NCBI GenBank assembly: GCA_035347995.1
Contig: DAOPQD010000017.1
Coordinates: 1 to 49,055, forward strand
Direction of reading: 5' to 3'
DNA from: JAAZNO01 sp012798275
Lineage (GTDB): Bacteria > Chloroflexota > Anaerolineae > B4-G1 > SLSP01
DNA length: 49,055 bases
Positions 46,551 through 49,055 of the stretch are shown here, one piece after another (the first letter of the stretch is position 1; each line of letters starts with the position of its first letter). Position numbers and translations under genes: made by a program. Below the pieces are notes generated by a model that had not been told where the DNA came from, ran no database searches, and saw nothing but the letters and a program-made list of their open reading frames with translations.

Positions 46551-46594
46551 TTATCCCAATTTATCCCAAAATTATCCCAAGCCCTTTGGGATAA
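46551..46594. repeat. Three direct and one inverted copy of TTATCCCAA
   Basis: TTATCCCAA at 46551, 46561 and 46572, then TTGGGATAA at 46586. The last two make a perfect 9-bp hairpin with a five-base loop (46572-46594), in the gap between two converging genes. Confidence 0.8.
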
Positions 46595-46703
46595 GCGGTC
46601 AGAGGCGTCTTGGAAATACTTCGTCAAGGCTGCTGCCGCTCTGGGAAACTGGCAGGCTTGAAGGGCGCCGTCGCCAGAGGCAAAAGAGCTCCCTGCCCGG
46701 CGG

Positions 46704-47189
46704 CTACGGCACTTGACTTTGTTTCCCGCTGAAGGATTCGACCTGCACGCGCACCAGCGTCGCCCGTGTCAGGGAAGCCTCGTTGTCGAAACGCTGTTTG
46801 ACCGGTTCGGGATCCGGCTCCAGCTGCTCGATCATCAACATCAGCGCCGCGCGCTTGGCCGCCGGGTCTTCGATCACGAAGGCGCTGCCGCGGAACTGTA
46901 CGGTGCGGAAGGCGTGATCACACTTCCCCGGCAGATAGCCGCGATCCTCCATGATCTGTCCCCACACGGTGGGATTGGCGCGGAGATAGTCCATCTTGCG
47001 TCCCTGCGCCGCGCAGTGAAAGTAGAAGCAGCGCGCGTCAGCATCGAAGGCGTAGTTCACGGTCGCCAGATACGGTTCATCCTGATGGCAGAAGGCCAGG
47101 GTCATGTATTTCTGTCCGCGGATGATTGCCAGAAGGGTCGCTTCATCAATGATGGCTTTTTCGGCTCGCCGCAAGTGGTACGGTGTCAT
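46704..47189 (-). CDS. Pyridoxamine 5'-phosphate oxidase-family flavoprotein
   Basis: 161 residues. Split-barrel FMN-binding fold: YMTLAFCHQDEPYLATVNYA, YFHCAAQGRKMDYLRANPTV and FRTVQFRGSAFVIED match the Nim/PPOX_2 group (YhhT/NimA-like; N-terminal LRRAEKAI). Likely a flavin or F420 oxidoreductase; substrate unknown. ATG after GAAGGAGTCCCC; that ribosome-binding site immediately follows the GAAAATAG end of repeat copy C, so this gene's leader is made of the repeat. Confidence 0.85.
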   Translation of the reverse strand: MTPYHLRRAEKAIIDEATLLAIIRGQKYMTLAFCHQDEPYLATVNYAFDADARCFYFHCAAQGRKMDYLRANPTVWGQIMEDRGYLPGKCDHAFRTVQFRGSAFVIEDPAAKRAALMLMIEQLEPDPEPVKQRFDNEASLTRATLVRVQVESFSGKQSQVP

Positions 47190-47201
47190 GGGGACTCCTT
47201 C

Positions 47202-47610
47202 GAAAATAGAGATCAGCGGTCAGCAGTCAGCGAAAAAGCGAATAAGCGAAAAAAATCACTTGCGTAACAAAGGTACCGCCACTGACTAAAAAACGCAAGA
47301 TTTCCTGGCGACTGCTGAAGATTGAGAATCAATTCTTGCCCCCTATCCCCTGGCCCCTTCCCCCCGCGCTGCGCGGGGGAAAGGGGAACTTTTTTTGTGG
47401 GGTTTTGCAGGCGGGCGTAGCCCGCCTGCAAAACCCCCTTATTTTTTCTCCCCTCCCCAACGGCGTTTGCGCCGTTGGGGAGGGGGCAAGGGGTGGGGCA
47501 AAAGCTACAGTTCACAAAGGCTCATCCATCGCCGTCTAGCTACCTGGCGCCAGGCTGAACAATGACCGCACATTTTTATTTTTGAATGATGTGCGCCAGC
47601 ACATGGCATC
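47202..47610 (+). repeat. Three-hairpin intergenic repeat, copy C
   Basis: GAAAATAGAGATCAGCGG end, octamers (GTCAGCGA, AAAAGCGA, ATAAGCGA), ATCACTTGCG, GACTAAAAAACGCAAGAT, hairpin 1 (47354-47386, one mismatch), hairpin 2 (47399-47437, same 18-bp stem, then CTTATTTTTTCT), hairpin 3 (47450-47485, 16-bp perfect stem, loop TTTG), GGGGCAAAAGCTAC, CTACCTGGCGCCAGGCTGAACA shared with copy A in part, and GCCAGCACATGG end. Very close to copy A. No gene in this gap. Confidence 0.9.
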
Positions 47611-47633
47611 TCTTTCTGTAAGCGCTGCAGGGA

Positions 47634-48995
47634 TCAACGCAAGATGTAGTACGTGCCGCGCTTGGCGCCGATCTTGAGCAAGACGCCGCGCTCGACGAGA
47701 TCGGCGAGGTCCAGGCGCAGCGTTTCCGGCGAGACCTCGGGGCAGAGGTCCTGATAATCGCGATTGGTGATGCGCCCATGGCGTTGGATGAACGCCAGCG
47801 CTTTGTCCTGCCGCTCGTTCATGGTGAGGCGCACGCCACTCACGGGGGGACGCTCCACCACATTGCGGAAAATCACGGTGAAGGAGAACGGCGTCTCCCG
47901 AAATTCCGGCGGCGGATGTCCGGCGTTGATCATCGCTTCGATCATCACATCCACGCCCAGGCCCAGCTCTTCGATGTAGCGCCATTGGAACAGTCCATTG
48001 ACGATGCGGGGGTTGCGGGAGAAATGTTCTTCCACGATGTTGTCCAGGGTGATGAAGCCGGGCAATCCGCCGGGGCTGATGACCTCGAGCCGATCGGCAA
48101 ACATGCGCACTTCGATACCGCGCCCGTGCAGCCGATAGTCGCGGTGGGCCACCGCATTGACCAGCGCTTCGCGGATGGCCGTGGGGGGATACAGCCACAT
48201 TTCCTCGCGCTGCAGCGAGCGCACGATGGCCCCCCGCCGCAGCTCCTCTTGCAAGATCTCCCACGTCCGTTGGATGATCTGCGGCAGGGCGCCGTTGATT
48301 TCCTCACGCCGTCCATAGCCGGCCATCCCCGTCTCCTGGCGTAAATCCACACCCTCGAAGCGCACGAAGGTAAGGCCGCTGTGCGGGATGAAACTCTGGG
48401 GATGGCGTCCAAACAACAGCAGGCCGGCGATCGTCGGGACTCGCTCCGCCGTAAGCCAGCCCATATCCACGAGGAAATCTTCCAGGGGTTGGGTGAGCGG
48501 ACGTCCTTGCCGTTCTTCCCACTTGCCGACGAATTCCTCCAGCAAGTGCTCGTCGAGCTCGGCACGAGCGGCTCCCGGCGCGGCTTCGGCCTCGTAGTCG
48601 CCTACCGAGCGCGTGCTGGCGAGCTGCCGCACCTGCTCGCCGCGCAGCGGTCGGTTCTCCGCGCCGGTCCGCACCAGCACCCGGCCATCCCGCAGGGTAT
48701 GCAGCTCCGGGCTGCGGCGGATGTGCCCCACGAAGATGAACGCGCCGCCCGCTTCGGTCTGTTGCCATTCGACGACTATCGGCGGGTGACACCGCGCCTC
48801 GGCCTGCTGAAATACGCCGTTGATTTCCTCAGGGTAGATGTCGCCTGTGGGCTGCCCCTCCTCGCTCAGGCCGAGGTACAGCGTGCCGCCATCCGCATTG
48901 GCGAAAGCCACCATGGTCTCTGCGAGCAGTTCTGGATTTGCTTCCGGCAGCAGCGCGACGAGCTGACTCGAGCTAAGTTTTTCGGCTACAGGCAT
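47634..48995 (-). CDS. AlbA_2 (Schlafen-type) / HATPase_c_4 / winged-helix protein
   Basis: 453 residues. N-terminal AlbA_2 (AAA_4, Schlafen-like) domain, about 10-125: ETMVAFANADGGTLYLGLSE and LVRTGAENRPL. Centre, about 180-400: HATPase_c_4 with PPTAIREALVNAVAHRDYRL as N-box-like motif and SPGGLPGF. C-terminal winged helix about 390-453 (RITNRDYQDL, LRLDLADLVERGVLLKIGAKRGTYY). Such proteins are annotated as putative transcription regulators or RecG-related helicases, without helicase motifs. ATG after GAGGAGCCAGCG. Its leader shares 17 bases with that of the DUF3048 gene. Confidence 0.85.
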   Translation of the reverse strand: MPVAEKLSSSQLVALLPEANPELLAETMVAFANADGGTLYLGLSEEGQPTGDIYPEEINGVFQQAEARCHPPIVVEWQQTEAGGAFIFVGHIRRSPELHTLRDGRVLVRTGAENRPLRGEQVRQLASTRSVGDYEAEAAPGAARAELDEHLLEEFVGKWEERQGRPLTQPLEDFLVDMGWLTAERVPTIAGLLLFGRHPQSFIPHSGLTFVRFEGVDLRQETGMAGYGRREEINGALPQIIQRTWEILQEELRRGAIVRSLQREEMWLYPPTAIREALVNAVAHRDYRLHGRGIEVRMFADRLEVISPGGLPGFITLDNIVEEHFSRNPRIVNGLFQWRYIEELGLGVDVMIEAMINAGHPPPEFRETPFSFTVIFRNVVERPPVSGVRLTMNERQDKALAFIQRHGRITNRDYQDLCPEVSPETLRLDLADLVERGVLLKIGAKRGTYYILR

Positions 48996-49055
48996 CGCTG
49001 GCTCCTCGTATAAAATAGTCTCCAGACAGTAAGTAGATAATTGAATACAGGTCGG

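Overview
The window reads as a stretch of a GC-rich, probably thermophilic bacterial chromosome. The gene set (long-form RmlA with a beta-helix tail, three tandem Hsp20 genes, DUF3048 lipoprotein, NBR1-Ig serine/threonine kinase, SpeE-like methyltransferase fused to a membrane domain, class V aminotransferase beside serA) is most like Chloroflexota of the Anaerolineae/Caldilineae type. This is inference from gene content; there is no 16S rRNA here. No transposase, integrase, phage gene, rRNA or CRISPR array was found.

Layout. 1-3 kb (+): sugar-nucleotide transferase, then three hsp20 genes with a strong terminator. 3-7 kb (-): ABC-2 exporter (ATPase, two permeases, a 64-codon membrane protein). 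7.4-16.5 kb (-): one long run of genes, read SurE, a PP2C-like membrane protein that has lost its metal ligands, histidine kinase, an AT-richer ATPase plus TOPRIM-like pair, NarL-type response regulator, six-helix membrane protein, GNAT-membrane fusion. 16.7-20.1 kb (-): tRNA-Val, DUF3048 lipoprotein, membrane SpeE-like protein. 20.2-23.6 kb (-): a compact serine operon (class V aminotransferase, serA, DUF1015) with a clear terminator. 23.8-26.7 kb: DUF2085, histidine phosphatase, DUF364, pcm. 26.8-32.1 kb (-): a 1763-residue secreted GH13 amylase/pullulanase. 32.6-35.2 kb (-): PknB-like kinase and an ACT-like protein. 35.5-38.6 kb: ABC-F protein, coaE, META lipoprotein. 38.9-46.5 kb (+): translation cluster (tRNA-Thr, Tyr, Thr, rpmG, tRNA-Trp, secE, nusG, rplK, rplA, L10 leader, rplJ, rplL), then an Lgt-like protein, a site-2 protease and a GT4 glycosyltransferase. 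46.7-49 kb (-): PPOX-family flavoprotein and a Schlafen/AlbA_2-HATPase regulator.

Two things stand out. First, a noncoding repeat of about 400 bases occurs in three long copies (near 6.9-7.3, 32.2-32.6 and 47.2-47.6 kb) and several fragments. It carries three long near-perfect hairpins with compensatory changes between copies, and an octamer tract of variable length; one end repeatedly lies directly before the Shine-Dalgarno sequence of a minus-strand gene. Second, a translationally coupled ATPase/TOPRIM-like pair of clearly lower GC lies inside what would otherwise be a histidine kinase-response regulator operon; its architecture recalls two-gene anti-phage systems such as PARIS. Strong promoters placed so close to start codons that the mRNAs should be leaderless are a third recurring theme.
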